From Benzoatithermus sp963720725 (lineage in GTDB: Bacteria; Pseudomonadota; Alphaproteobacteria; Geminicoccales; Geminicoccaceae), in contig CAVRGN010000002.1 in assembly GCA_963720725.1 (NCBI GenBank), forward strand, positions 1-64,000: DNA of 64,000 nucleotides. The letters are read 5' to 3'. This document shows positions 7,657 to 19,877 of the stretch, piece after piece. Made by a program: the position numbers and the translations under genes. A model generated the notes under the pieces. The model worked only from the letters and a program-made list of their open reading frames with translations, had not been told where the DNA came from and did not search any database. Position 1 is the stretch's first letter, and the number at the start of each line of letters is the position of its first letter.

Positions 7657-9168
7657 ATGAGCAGGCGCTATCTCTCGCTTTGGTTGTCAGAATGGTCGCT
7701 GGAACGCCTGCGGCTGGCGGCTCGGCGCGGCGGTCGGCCGTTCCCGGCGGAGGAAGCGCCTCTGGCCCTGGTAGCATCCGAGTGCGGCGTGCCGCGGCTG
7801 GCCGCGGTAGGGCCCGCCGCCCGGGTCCTGGGGCTGGTGCCCGGCATGGCGCTGGCCGATGCCCGTGCCGCCTGCCCCGATCTCCTGGTCCATCAGGCCG
7901 AGCCCCTGGCCGATGCCGCGGAGCTGGCGGCACTCGGCCTCTGGTGCGCCCGCTACAGTCCGCGCGTCATGGCCGACGGCCTGGATGGGCTCGCCATCGA
8001 CCTCACCGGCTGCAGCCACCTGTTCGGCGGCGAGCGCTCGCTCATGGCCGACCTCGACCGTCGCCTGGAACGGCTGGGCCTGACCCGGCGGCTGGCCGTG
8101 GCCGGCCGCCTCGCCGCCGCCTGGGCTTGGGCCCGGTTCGGCACGGGCGGGCTGTTGCCGGCCGAGCCCGAGGCCCTGCTCGACCTGCCCGCCGCCGCCC
8201 TGCGGCTGGATGCCGATCTGCTCGCCGCCCTGCGCCGGCTGGGGCTGCGCCGCGTCGGCCAGCTCGCCGCCCTGCCGCGCGCGACCCTCCTGACCCGCTT
8301 CGGCCCCGCCCTGCCGACCCGGCTCGACCGGCTGCTCGGCCGGGGCGAGGAGGAGTTCGTGGCGCTGCAGGAGCCTGTGGCGTTCTCGGTCCGCATCGGC
8401 TGGCCCGAGCCCATCGGCCGGACCGAGGACATCGCCGCCGCCACGCGGCACCTGCTCGCCGCCTTGTGCCGCGAGCTGGAACGCCGTCAGCTCGGTGTGC
8501 GCCGCCTGGCGCTGGGGCTGCACCGGGTCGACGGCCGGGTGGCGCGGCTCACGGTCGGCACCGGCCGCCCGGTGCGCGAGCCCTTGCACCTGTTCCGTCT
8601 CCTGGCCCTCGAGTTGGACGGGGTCGACATCGGCTTCGGCGTCGAGTTCATGCTGCTCGAGGCGGTGGAGACGGCGCCCCAGGGCGCCGCCCAGGCCGAC
8701 CTCGCCAGCGATGGCGACGCCGCCGAGCTCGACCGGCTGGTCGATCAGCTGGCGCAGCGGCTGGGAGCCGCGCGCGTCGTCCGGCTGCAGCCGGTCGACA
8801 GCCACCTGCCCGAGCGCGCGCAGACGCTGGTCCCCGCCGGCACGGCGCTCAGCCCGCGTCCCTGGCTCGCCCGCCAGCCGCGGCCCTTGCGCCTTTTGCC
8901 CTACCCCGAGCCGGTCGAGGCCATGGCCGGCGTGCCCGACGGCCCGCCCTTGTGGCTGCACCGCCGCCGCCTGCGTGAGCGCGTGCTCGCCGCCGCCGGC
9001 CCCGAGCGCATCCTGCCCGAATGGTGGCGCCCCGGCGACGGACCCGGCCGGCCGCGCGACTATTACCGCGTCGCCACCGCCGAGGGCGGCAGCTTCTGGC
9101 TCAGCCGCGACGGCAGCTACGGCGACCCTCGCCCGCCGCAATGGCAGATGCGGGGCAGATTTGCTTGA
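7657..9168 (+). CDS. imuB: ImuB, Y-family polymerase-like SOS mutagenesis protein
   Basis: ImuB is the non-catalytic Y-family relative that bridges the beta clamp and DnaE2 in damage-induced mutagenesis. The 503-residue length fits the family. The N terminus (YLSLWLSEWSLERLRL) is the ImuB form of the palm start. DGLDGLAIDLTGCSHLFGGE marks the palm, and a helix-hairpin-helix-like stretch (LRRLGLRRVGQLAALP) follows. Residues ~430-503 hold the conserved ImuB tail (GPERILPEWW, RDYYRV, WQMRGRFA). It is transcribed from the LexA-controlled promoter just upstream. dnaE2 follows after 77 bases. The usual first gene of the cassette, imuA, is not present here. Confidence 0.92.
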   Translation: MSRRYLSLWLSEWSLERLRLAARRGGRPFPAEEAPLALVASECGVPRLAAVGPAARVLGLVPGMALADARAACPDLLVHQAEPLADAAELAALGLWCARYSPRVMADGLDGLAIDLTGCSHLFGGERSLMADLDRRLERLGLTRRLAVAGRLAAAWAWARFGTGGLLPAEPEALLDLPAAALRLDADLLAALRRLGLRRVGQLAALPRATLLTRFGPALPTRLDRLLGRGEEEFVALQEPVAFSVRIGWPEPIGRTEDIAAATRHLLAALCRELERRQLGVRRLALGLHRVDGRVARLTVGTGRPVREPLHLFRLLALELDGVDIGFGVEFMLLEAVETAPQGAAQADLASDGDAAELDRLVDQLAQRLGAARVVRLQPVDSHLPERAQTLVPAGTALSPRPWLARQPRPLRLLPYPEPVEAMAGVPDGPPLWLHRRRLRERVLAAAGPERILPEWWRPGDGPGRPRDYYRVATAEGGSFWLSRDGSYGDPRPPQWQMRGRFA

Positions 9169-9245
9169 TTCCGTACCTCCTTTCCGACGTCGATCGGCTG
9201 CGGGCCGATCTCGCGCCCTAGCGTCGAGACGGCCGCCGATGCCCC

Positions 9246-12473
<3,228 letters not shown>

Positions 12474-12793
12474 CGCCAAGAGCTGGCCGCCGGCTCGCCA
12501 TGCGCGGCTCTCGTTGACGGCAGCCCGCCAAGTCCTTCAATGGTTGGACCCGGTCGGGAGCAGGGCCATGAAGATCCGCCGCAGTCATGCAGCGCGCACG
12601 ATGCGCCTGCCGGATGATTGGTGCACAGGGCCGGGCTGGCTCGTACGCTTCCTCGCAGTCCGTCACGCGACGGGCGCTCGATCATCTCCCGCCGTCACCG
12701 GACAAGTCGCCAGTGGCGGTGTGCCGGCTCGCCTCGACGATCTAGCTGCCGGAGTAGCGCGCAGGTCCGAGAAGCCGGCCTATCCCAGCTCGG
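12474..12793. other. intergenic region without a supported gene
   Basis: No frame on either strand gives a recognisable protein, and no strong terminator hairpin, tRNA or repeat is seen. It separates dnaE2 from a convergent DUF427 gene and may hold the dnaE2 3' end and a decayed remnant. Confidence 0.5.
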
Positions 12794-13183
12794 TCATTCC
12801 CCTCTCGCCGCGCTCTCCTCAATCGCGTCCACCCTGTCGGAATAGAAGGCGAGATGATCCTTGATCGCCGCGACGGCCTCGTAGGGTGCCTCGTAGGTCC
12901 AGATCGCATCCACGGAGCGTTCCCCGCCGACGGGGATGCTGAAATAGGCGGCGTCACCCTTGTAGGGGCAATGGGTCTGCGTCTCCGAGCGTTCCAGCGC
13001 ATCCATGTCGACGTCCTTGCGCGGAACGTACTGGACGGGCGGATAATGCGCCTCGCGCAGCACCAGCGCCTCGGTGGTGTCGGCGATCGTCTTGCCGGCG
13101 ACCCTCACCACCAAGCGACCTGGATTGCGCTCGATCGTAATCGGATGGTCGGGACCGGGAATCCTCACCGTCTTTGCGGGCAT
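12794..13183 (-). CDS. DUF427 domain protein
   Basis: The 129-residue protein matches the DUF427 family: GRLVVRVAGKTIADT, then the conserved PPVQYVPRKDVDMDALE and CPYKGDAAYFSI, and an ending around YEAVAAIKDHLAFYSDRV. The fold is a small beta barrel and the biochemical role is unknown. The ATG at 13183 begins the conserved MPAKTVRIPGPDHPI segment and has AGGA upstream, so it is preferred over a longer in-frame extension to 13252. No operon partner. The 266 bases up to the next gene hold nothing recognisable. Confidence 0.85.
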   Translation of the reverse strand: MPAKTVRIPGPDHPITIERNPGRLVVRVAGKTIADTTEALVLREAHYPPVQYVPRKDVDMDALERSETQTHCPYKGDAAYFSIPVGGERSVDAIWTYEAPYEAVAAIKDHLAFYSDRVDAIEESAARGE

Positions 13184-13449
13184 TGCGGTCTGTCCTGAGC
13201 TCGAGGTCGGGAAGTCGGCGCAGGCCGTCGGCAGGATGCGCACTCGTACCACCCGGTTCCTGAACCTTCAAAGCTTCGAACCGCCGTCCAGATGCAAGGT
13301 CTCCCCGGATACGCAACGAGCCGCATCGGACGCGAAGAATCCAAGTGCACGCGGCGGCGATGGCACCTCGCCAGGCACGCGATGCTTGGACAAGGCTCGG
13401 CGTCGGCGGCAGTCTGGGCCGAACCGAGCGCAGACAGTGAAGGAGGCTC

Positions 13450-14331
13450 ATGGGCTCGATCCCGGGCAGCAATGCTCTGGCCGCCGTGCCGGCGTCGCTG
13501 CGCCGGTTCACCGGCCACCTCTACGCCGCCGCCTGGCGACTCAGCGACCATGACGGCCTCACGGTCGCCGGCTACATGGCGTTCGCGGCCTTCACCTCGC
13601 TGTTCCCGTTCCTGATCTTCCTGGCCGCACTTGCCAGCGTCCTGGGCACGCAGCAGACGGCGAACGAGACCATCGAGGGCATGTTCCTGTTCCTGCCCGC
13701 CGACGTCGCGAGCACCCTCGCACCCGCCGTGCACCAGGTCATGTCCGGACACCATGGCGGCCTCCTGACCATCGGCGGCCTCGTCACCCTGTGGACGGCG
13801 TCGAGCGGCGTGGAGGGCCTGCGCACGGCATTGGACCGGGCCTACGAGGTCAGGGACCTGAAGCCGATCTGGTGGCGGCGGCTGCAGAGCATGGTGATGG
13901 TGGTCGTGGGAGCCCTGGTCCTGTTCTCGGCCTCGCTCGCCGTCATTCTCGGGCCGGAGCTGTGGCGGCTGATCCAGCTGTTCGGCCGCCCCAGCGAGGA
14001 GGAGGCGGTGATCTGGACGCTCGGGCGCTACACGCTGGCCGCGGCCGTGCTCGCCCTGGGCCTCCTCGGGCTGCACCGCTGGCTGCCCAACCACCATCCC
14101 GCTCTGCGGGCGCTCGTCCCCGGCGTCTTCTTGACCCTGGTCCTGTGGCTGGTCGGCGCCAGCCTGTTCTCGCTCTATCTCGGCACCGTCGCGGACTACA
14201 GCGTCACCTATGGCAGCCTCGCGGGCGTCGCCATCACCCTGCTGTTCTTCTACCTCACCGGTGCCCTGTTCATCCTCGGCGCCGAGTACAATGCGGTGCG
14301 GCTCGCGGACGGTCCGGTCCCGCAACGATGA
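13450..14331 (+). CDS. YihY/BrkB family inner-membrane protein
   Basis: The 293-residue protein has about six transmembrane helices and the family signatures: AFAAFTSLFPFLIFLAAL near residue 45, LWTASSGVEGLRTALDRAYEV around residues 117-137, and YGSLAGVAITLLFFYLTGALFILGAEYNAV at the end. The YihY/BrkB family (formerly mislabelled ribonuclease BN) has no settled biochemical role; transport or envelope functions have been suggested. A strong AAGGAGG lies just before the ATG. It converges with a second family member at 14386-15504, and the two are clearly paralogous. Confidence 0.88.
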   Translation: MGSIPGSNALAAVPASLRRFTGHLYAAAWRLSDHDGLTVAGYMAFAAFTSLFPFLIFLAALASVLGTQQTANETIEGMFLFLPADVASTLAPAVHQVMSGHHGGLLTIGGLVTLWTASSGVEGLRTALDRAYEVRDLKPIWWRRLQSMVMVVVGALVLFSASLAVILGPELWRLIQLFGRPSEEEAVIWTLGRYTLAAAVLALGLLGLHRWLPNHHPALRALVPGVFLTLVLWLVGASLFSLYLGTVADYSVTYGSLAGVAITLLFFYLTGALFILGAEYNAVRLADGPVPQR

Positions 14332-14385
14332 TCGCTGTCCATGCCTTCCGCCGCTGGCCTCCGCCGCCGTCCGGTAGGGCTTGCC

Positions 14386-15504
14386 TCAACCCCTGCTGTG
14401 ATCCGCGACATAGGCTCGCCGTCGGCCCATCGGGCGCGGGTCGCCCGTGGTGGTGTCGCGGCGGGTCTGCAGCTCGAGCTCGGAATTGAGCTCCGCACCC
14501 AGCAGAATGACCAGCGCACTTAGATAGAGCCACATCAGGAGGATGATGGCGCCTCCGAGCACTCCGTAGGTCTCGTTGTAGGAGGCGAAGTTGCTCACGT
14601 ACCAGGAGAAGCCCAGCGAGCCCGCTCCCCAGAGCAGCGCGGCCAGCAGCGAGCCCGGGGTGACCCAACGCCAGCGTGCCTGGGCACGGTTGGGGCCGAA
14701 GCGGTAGACCACTCCCAAGCCCAGCAGCAGCAGGACCAGAAGGACGGCCCAGGAGGCGGCCTTGATCGCCACCCCGCCGATCGGACCGAGCGGCAGGTAG
14801 GCCAACACGGCCGGCAGCACCACGATCACGCTCAGACACAGCGCGATCGCGAGGATGGCGGCCAACGTGAACGCCAGCGCGGTCAGATTCAACCTCAGGA
14901 ATCCTCGCTCCTCGCGCTCCTCATAGGCGATGTTCAAGGCGGTGAAGAGGGTCTTCACGCCCGAGGACGCCGTGTAGAGCGCCAGCAGGATGGCCAGGGT
15001 GGCACCCCAGCCGAGCACGCCGCCAGCACCTCCCGCCACCGAACTCGCCTGGGCCACGATGAGGCCGGCGGCCTCCTGCGGCAGCACGCTCTGCAGCGAG
15101 CCGAGCTGCTGCTCGACCTGGTTCGGATCGGCGACCAAGCCGAAGATCGACACCAGCGCGGTGATGGCCGGGAACAGCGCCAGCATGGCGTAGAAGGCGC
15201 AGCCCGCAGCCACCAGGAGCATGTTGTCCCGGTCCACCTCGTCCCAGACGCGCCGCAGCACCATCAGCCATCCACGCGGCGGGATCTCGGTCGGCCGCTC
15301 GGCCTGTTCGCCGATGCGGCCGGAGGCTTCGGACCGATCCCCTAATTCGTGCACGGGCCGAACGGGATCGCCGACCTGCCGCTGCGCCGGCCGGCGGCGT
15401 TCGGCGAAGGCGAGCAGGGCCAGGGACAGGCCCAGCAGCAGTGCCGAACTGGCGCCCGACCGTCCGTTGCGTCCGTCACCCGCGCCTGCTGTCTGCGTCG
15501 CCAT
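14386..15504 (-). CDS. YihY/BrkB family inner-membrane protein, second paralogue
   Basis: The 372-residue protein shares all family motifs with its neighbour (GCAFYAMLALFPAITALVSI, LYTASSGVKTLFTALNIAYEE, YGVLGGAIILLMWLYLSALVILLGAELN). It carries an extra ~85-residue N-terminal region with one hydrophobic helix (SSALLLGLSLALLAFAERR) and a charged linker. The ATG at 15504 has GAGGA upstream and replaces an in-frame start at 15540. Integral inner-membrane protein, function unknown. Sequence divergence from the neighbour argues for an old duplication. Confidence 0.87.
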   Translation of the reverse strand: MATQTAGAGDGRNGRSGASSALLLGLSLALLAFAERRRPAQRQVGDPVRPVHELGDRSEASGRIGEQAERPTEIPPRGWLMVLRRVWDEVDRDNMLLVAAGCAFYAMLALFPAITALVSIFGLVADPNQVEQQLGSLQSVLPQEAAGLIVAQASSVAGGAGGVLGWGATLAILLALYTASSGVKTLFTALNIAYEEREERGFLRLNLTALAFTLAAILAIALCLSVIVVLPAVLAYLPLGPIGGVAIKAASWAVLLVLLLLGLGVVYRFGPNRAQARWRWVTPGSLLAALLWGAGSLGFSWYVSNFASYNETYGVLGGAIILLMWLYLSALVILLGAELNSELELQTRRDTTTGDPRPMGRRRAYVADHSRG

Positions 15505-15688
15505 CGAGGTTCCTCGCGCTGGTTGGAAGCGGTTCTGCAACCGTCGAGACGGGGCGCGGTTGCGCCGCCGCCTCGGAACGGCCTGACGCCGCTCGCGTTG
15601 ATTCCCGCAGGCGGCCCAAGTTCACCGTGCGTGGTGCTCCGAGCAGTGGAGCGACTGCGGCAGCCGCCCGCAACCGGGAGACGATACG

Positions 15689-16582
15689 TTGCGCCCGACC
15701 CTCGCCGCGCTATCTTCCGTCGCCATCCTCCCCGCCATCGCGGCCTATGCGCAGTCGCAGCCATCCGGCACCCAGCCCTCGGGACAGATGCCGGCCGGTG
15801 GCGACCAGCAAGTGGCCCAGCAATGCCGCGAGGACCTTCTGGCGTTCGGGGAGCGCGTCGATCAGGATGGCTACTGGCTGACCGGCTGGCGTTCGGGCGG
15901 CGCCGCAGGACCCATGACGGCGACCACGCCGCCACCGGCGACCGTGCCCAGCACGCCCGCCGGCGGCACCGCCACGGTCGGCGCGCCTGCTGCGGTCGGG
16001 CCGTGGGGCAATATGGGCTGGCAGCAGGCGCCGGCGCACGAGCTGGGGACGCTCTACGATGCGGCCTATATCCTCTCCGCACGCGGCGACCAGGCGGGCT
16101 GTGAGGCGGTGCTGGCCGAGCTGGACCAGGTCTATGGCGAGTACACGACGCAGCTACGCGAGGCCGGCGTCGAGCCGGACGCCGTATCGGGCTGGCGGGC
16201 GCGGGAGATCGTCGCCGCCCGGCCCGTGACCGAGATGAGCCGGACCCTGCGCCTCGACGACATCGCCGACACCGATCTGCGCTCCTCGAACGACGAGTAT
16301 CTGGGCAGCGTCGAGGACGTGGTGCTCGACCCGCAGAGCGGCAGCGTCGCCTACGCGATCGTGGAGCGCGATACGTTCCTGGGCATCGGCGGCGACTCGG
16401 TCGCAGTGCCGTGGAGCGCGCTCAAGGCGACGCCTGGACTCAACATGTTCGTCCTGAACGTCGATCAGGGGACCATCGAGGAAGCGCCGACGGTCGATCC
16501 CGACACGCTCGGCGATCCGAGCGAGTTTCAGGCGCGCCGCGCGGAGATCGACCGCTACTGGCAATCCCACCTGCAGCAGTAG
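15689..16582 (+). CDS. secreted PRC-barrel domain protein
   Basis: The 297-residue protein starts with a signal peptide (hydrophobic LAALSSVAILPAIAA, cleavage likely after AYA). A low-complexity Thr/Pro/Gly/Ala stretch (~70-105) is followed by a helical region. Residues ~185-260 form a PRC barrel: LRLDDIADTDLRSS, DEYLGSVEDVVLDPQSG and VPWSALKATP. PRC barrels bind partner proteins or RNA; exported ones are common in alphaproteobacteria, with stress or envelope roles suspected. The start is a TTG with GGAG 8 bases upstream. The next gene, a secreted cupin, follows after 99 bases on the same strand. Confidence 0.75.
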   Translation: MRPTLAALSSVAILPAIAAYAQSQPSGTQPSGQMPAGGDQQVAQQCREDLLAFGERVDQDGYWLTGWRSGGAAGPMTATTPPPATVPSTPAGGTATVGAPAAVGPWGNMGWQQAPAHELGTLYDAAYILSARGDQAGCEAVLAELDQVYGEYTTQLREAGVEPDAVSGWRAREIVAARPVTEMSRTLRLDDIADTDLRSSNDEYLGSVEDVVLDPQSGSVAYAIVERDTFLGIGGDSVAVPWSALKATPGLNMFVLNVDQGTIEEAPTVDPDTLGDPSEFQARRAEIDRYWQSHLQQ

Positions 16583-16681
16583 GCGGCTCGCGCCACCTGC
16601 TGCACCCGGGATTGCCGGAGCCCCATCCGAGCGCTACCCCCGGCAGCGACCGCCCGCACGGTCGACGCCGGGGAGCCTTGG

Positions 16682-17158
16682 ATGCGCCGAACCACCTCTG
16701 CCATCTCGCTGGCCGCGTGCCTCGCCGGCCTCCCGTCGCCGTCGACGGCCGCCGACGCGGCCACGGTGCCGATCACCGTGGCGACCATGGGCCCTGTGGC
16801 GCCGGGCACCGCGCCCGGACATGCCCTCTATCTCGTCCGCTACGAGATCCAACCCGGCGCGCAACTTCCCTTGCACCATCACGAGGGCACGCAGTTCGGT
16901 TTCGTGGCCCCGGGCGAGCTCACCTACCATGTCGCCGAGGGGGAGGTGCCGGTCTACCGCAAGGGCGCAGACGGCAAGCCGATTCTCGACCGGACCCTCG
17001 GTGCCGGCGACACCGGCATGATCGCCGCCGGCGAGTGGCTGGTCGAAGAACCGGACGACCATCATTGGGGGGCGAACAGGGGTGACGTGCCCCTGGTGAT
17101 CTTCACCTCCGCCCTGCTCCGCGAAGGCGCTCCGCTGGCGACGCGCGATCCGCCCTGA
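16682..17158 (+). CDS. secreted cupin domain protein
   Basis: The 158-residue protein has a signal peptide (TSAISLAACLAGLPSPSTAA) followed by a single cupin barrel. The first cupin motif is LPLHHHEGTQFGFVAPGELTY (metal-binding His cluster and Glu). The second includes AGEWLVEEPDDHHWGANRG. It should be a metal-binding periplasmic protein; whether it is an enzyme or a binding protein is open. GGGGAG lies 7 bases before the ATG. It may be co-transcribed with the PRC-barrel gene. It converges with the GGDEF-EAL gene. Confidence 0.75.
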   Translation: MRRTTSAISLAACLAGLPSPSTAADAATVPITVATMGPVAPGTAPGHALYLVRYEIQPGAQLPLHHHEGTQFGFVAPGELTYHVAEGEVPVYRKGADGKPILDRTLGAGDTGMIAAGEWLVEEPDDHHWGANRGDVPLVIFTSALLREGAPLATRDPP

Positions 17159-17193
17159 CCTGCCCGCGGAGCGGCGGTGCAGCACCTCGCCCG

Positions 17194-19168
17194 CTAGGAT
17201 CCGGCCCCGTCCTCGGTACGTCCGAGAAAGGGGTGGCTGGTCCGCAGCCGGCCGGTGATCTCGGACACGGGCGCCGGCCGGGCGAACCAGTAGCCCTGGA
17301 GTTCGTCGAAGCCCAGGCCCTTGGCGATCTCGACGTGGCGCCAGGTCTCCACGCCCTCGGCCACGACGACCAAGCCCAGATCATGGGCGAGCCGGACGAC
17401 GTGGGCGCAGATGGTCTCGGCGCGCCGGTCGCCGAACTGGCCGACCAGGGTCCGATCGATCTTGACCGTGCGCAGGTGCAGCCGATGCAGATAGCTGAGG
17501 CTGGAATAGCCGGTGCCGAAATCGTCCAGGGCTACGGCAACCCCCAGCTGGCGCAAGGCGTCGAGCTCGTGATGAACGCGAGGATCGTCGTCCAGCAGGA
17601 CGTGCTCGGTAAGCTCGAGCTCGATCAGCGCCGGTGGGATGTCGGCAGCGTCGATCAGGTCGGCCAGCCGCTGGGCGATACCGCCCCGGCGCAGCTGCGA
17701 GGGCGAGAGATTGATCGCGACCCGCGGCGGCGCGATGCCGTTGGCGCGCCAGCGGCCGATCTGGCCCAACGCGTCGTGCAGCACCCAAGCACCCAGGGGC
17801 TCGATCAGGCCGGTCTCCTCGGCCAGCGGCAGAAAGGAGCCCGGGGCGAGCGTGCCGCGCTGCGGATGATGCCAGCGCAGCAGGGCCTCCAGGCCGGTGA
17901 CCGAGCCGTCGGCGGCCGCCACCTTGGGCTGATAGTGCAGCTCGAGCTCGCCCTGCTCGATTCCCCGCGCCAGGTCGCGCCGAAGCAGGCCGCGGGTCCG
18001 GGCCTCGGTGGTCAGCTCCGGCCGGTAGTAGGCCATGCGAGCGCGGCCGGCGGCCTTGGCGCTGTAGAGGGCGACGTCGGCGTTGGCGCGCAGCTCGTCG
18101 GCCGTGCCGCCGTCGTCGGGATAGAGTGCGATCCCGATGCTGGCGCCGATGACCAGATCCTGCTGGCCGACGCGGATCGGCTTGGCTGCCGCGGTCATCA
18201 GGCGCTCGGCCAGGATGGCGGCGTCGGTGGCGGTGCGCAGCTCGATCTGGATCACCGCGAACTCGTCGCCGCCCAAGCGCGCGATCGTGTCGCCACCACG
18301 CACCGAGGTGGCCAGGCGCTCGGAGACGATGCGCAGCAGCTCGTCGCCGGCTCTGTGGCCCAGCGTGTCGTTGATCTCCTTGAAGCCGTCGAGGTCGAGA
18401 TAGAGCAGGGCCAGCCGGCGGCGGGCACGGGCGGCGACGGCCAAAGCCTGGATCAGCCGGTCCTCGAACAGCCGCCGGTTCGGCAGCCCGGTGAGCGCGT
18501 CGTGGTGAGCCAGATGCTGGATCCGGTCGCGCAATTCCTCGGTGCGGGCGAGGAGGCCCTTGGTGTGGCGGACTTCCCGCCAGAGCAGAAAGACCAGGAT
18601 CCCGGCGCTGGCGAGCAGGCCTGCCAGGGACAACCAGCCGATCGGCCGCAGTTCGCGGAGATAGCGTTGCACGGCGCTGTGATCTTCGGCCGACTTGTGC
18701 AGCAGCACTAGCGTCAGCTCCTGGAGCTTCGGCGCCTCAGCGTCGAGCTCGTCCCGCAGCATCCGCCAGGCTCCAGGATCGGCGGCCGCCACCCCGTCGG
18801 CATGCCGGTCCAGGGTGGCCTGGAGCCGCTGCAGGAGATCGAGTGCCCCCGGCAGCTCGCGAAACGGCCGCGAATCCTGCCCAGCCCGGAACGTCGTCAC
18901 CCGGCTCCAGAACAGATCGAAACGGTTGGGCAGATCGCCACGCGGGTCCTTCCCGGTGACTACCGCGACGTCGAGGGCGCGCAGCAGTCGCGAAAGCTCG
19001 AACTCTCGCCTGAAACACGCTCCAGCTCAATTCGGTCGCACCCTCCGCCAAGCCTTGGCTTAGCCGCTGCAGCCGGCTCTCGATCAGGCTCAAGCTTGCC
19101 GCGAAGACGAATAAGGCCACGAGCAGCAGCGCCGTACCCGCGAGCCGCGCCCGACGGGAAGCGTTCAC
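17194..19168 (-). pseudogene. membrane-bound GGDEF-EAL c-di-GMP signalling protein, frameshifted near the N terminus
   Basis: From GTG at 19168, an N-terminal helix (GTALLLVALFVFAASLSLI) opens a periplasmic sensor. A second helix (WLSLAGLLASAGILVFLLW) leads to GGDEF (ARLGGDEFAVI, catalytic form) and EAL (LEALLRWHH, LELTEHVLL, DDFGTGYSSLSYL). It would make and/or degrade c-di-GMP. The frame breaks near 19013: one extra A (or a missing GA) in CGAGAGTTCGAGC. Removing the A restores Q-A-E-F-E-L-S-R-L-L. As written, an ATG-less frame from about 18900 still contains the second helix and both domains. The start overlaps the stop of the upstream sulfite-oxidase-fold gene (GTGA), so the pair is an operon. 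Confidence 0.8.
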
Positions 19169-19668
19169 GCGACCTCGACGTGGGAGAGCTGCCAGATCGA
19201 GCGCTGGCGATAGACGCGGCCGTCCAGGTCCGGATGGTCGCTGAACGGATAGATCACCCAGATCGGCCCTCGCTCACGCACCGACAGTGCGCGGCCGTCC
19301 TGGTCAAGCGCGAGCAGCACCGGATAGGTCCGGATGTCCGACATCGGAATTGTGACCGCATAATCGTTGAGTGCCCGGGTCCGCAGGCTGGTTCCGTCGG
19401 CGCCGAGCCGATCGAGCAGTCGCGATGCCAGCACGCCGGAGAAGGTCGACACGCCGTCGGTGAAGGGCGTCGACGTCAGCAGCTTGTCCGTGCCGCCGGC
19501 CAGCAGCAGCGCTCGATCCAGCCGCACGGTCCCGCCGGCGATGCGGCCGGTCACCGTCAGGATCACCCGGCCGGTCGGGGCCGGCAGCGGCTCCACCGCC
19601 GCGGCGAAGGCGGGAACGGCAAGCAAAGGCGCGGCGAGCGCACGCAGCAGGCGCCGGCGCTGGACCAT
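19165..19668 (-). CDS. exported sulfite-oxidase-fold (molybdopterin-domain-like) protein without catalytic Cys
   Basis: The 167-residue protein has a signal peptide (RALAAPLLAVPAFAAAV). Its mature part resembles the small domain family related to molybdopterin-binding oxidoreductases: F-x-G-V-L-A-S-R-L-L-D-R-L-G-A, then RALNDYAVTIPMSD, RERGPIWVIYPF and a terminal RSIWQLSHVEV. It has no cysteine at all, so the molybdenum-ligating Cys of true sulfite oxidases is missing. It is probably a binding or sensory protein rather than an enzyme. Its stop overlaps the start of the GGDEF-EAL gene, which suggests it works as the periplasmic partner of that receptor; this is inference from context. Confidence 0.65.
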   Translation of the reverse strand: MVQRRRLLRALAAPLLAVPAFAAAVEPLPAPTGRVILTVTGRIAGGTVRLDRALLLAGGTDKLLTSTPFTDGVSTFSGVLASRLLDRLGADGTSLRTRALNDYAVTIPMSDIRTYPVLLALDQDGRALSVRERGPIWVIYPFSDHPDLDGRVYRQRSIWQLSHVEVA

Positions 19669-19877
19669 GTCAGCCTAGCCCTCCTCGCAACCACAAGCTG
19701 CCCGACCCACGGCCGTGGATCCTCGGCGGCGCCCGATGGCTGCATACGGCGCACCTTCTGCCGTCAACCCCACGGCAGCGTCAACAGCCGACGGTACCGC
19801 GCTGCGGCACGCTTGCCATGATCGGGGCTTGTCGGCCATGAGGTTACCGATCGAGTCTCGAACCGGCATGATCACGG

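Noticed and set aside
12474..12793. Possible gene between dnaE2 and DUF427
   Set aside because: Several short frames exist on both strands, but none has a family match, a ribosome site or consistent composition.
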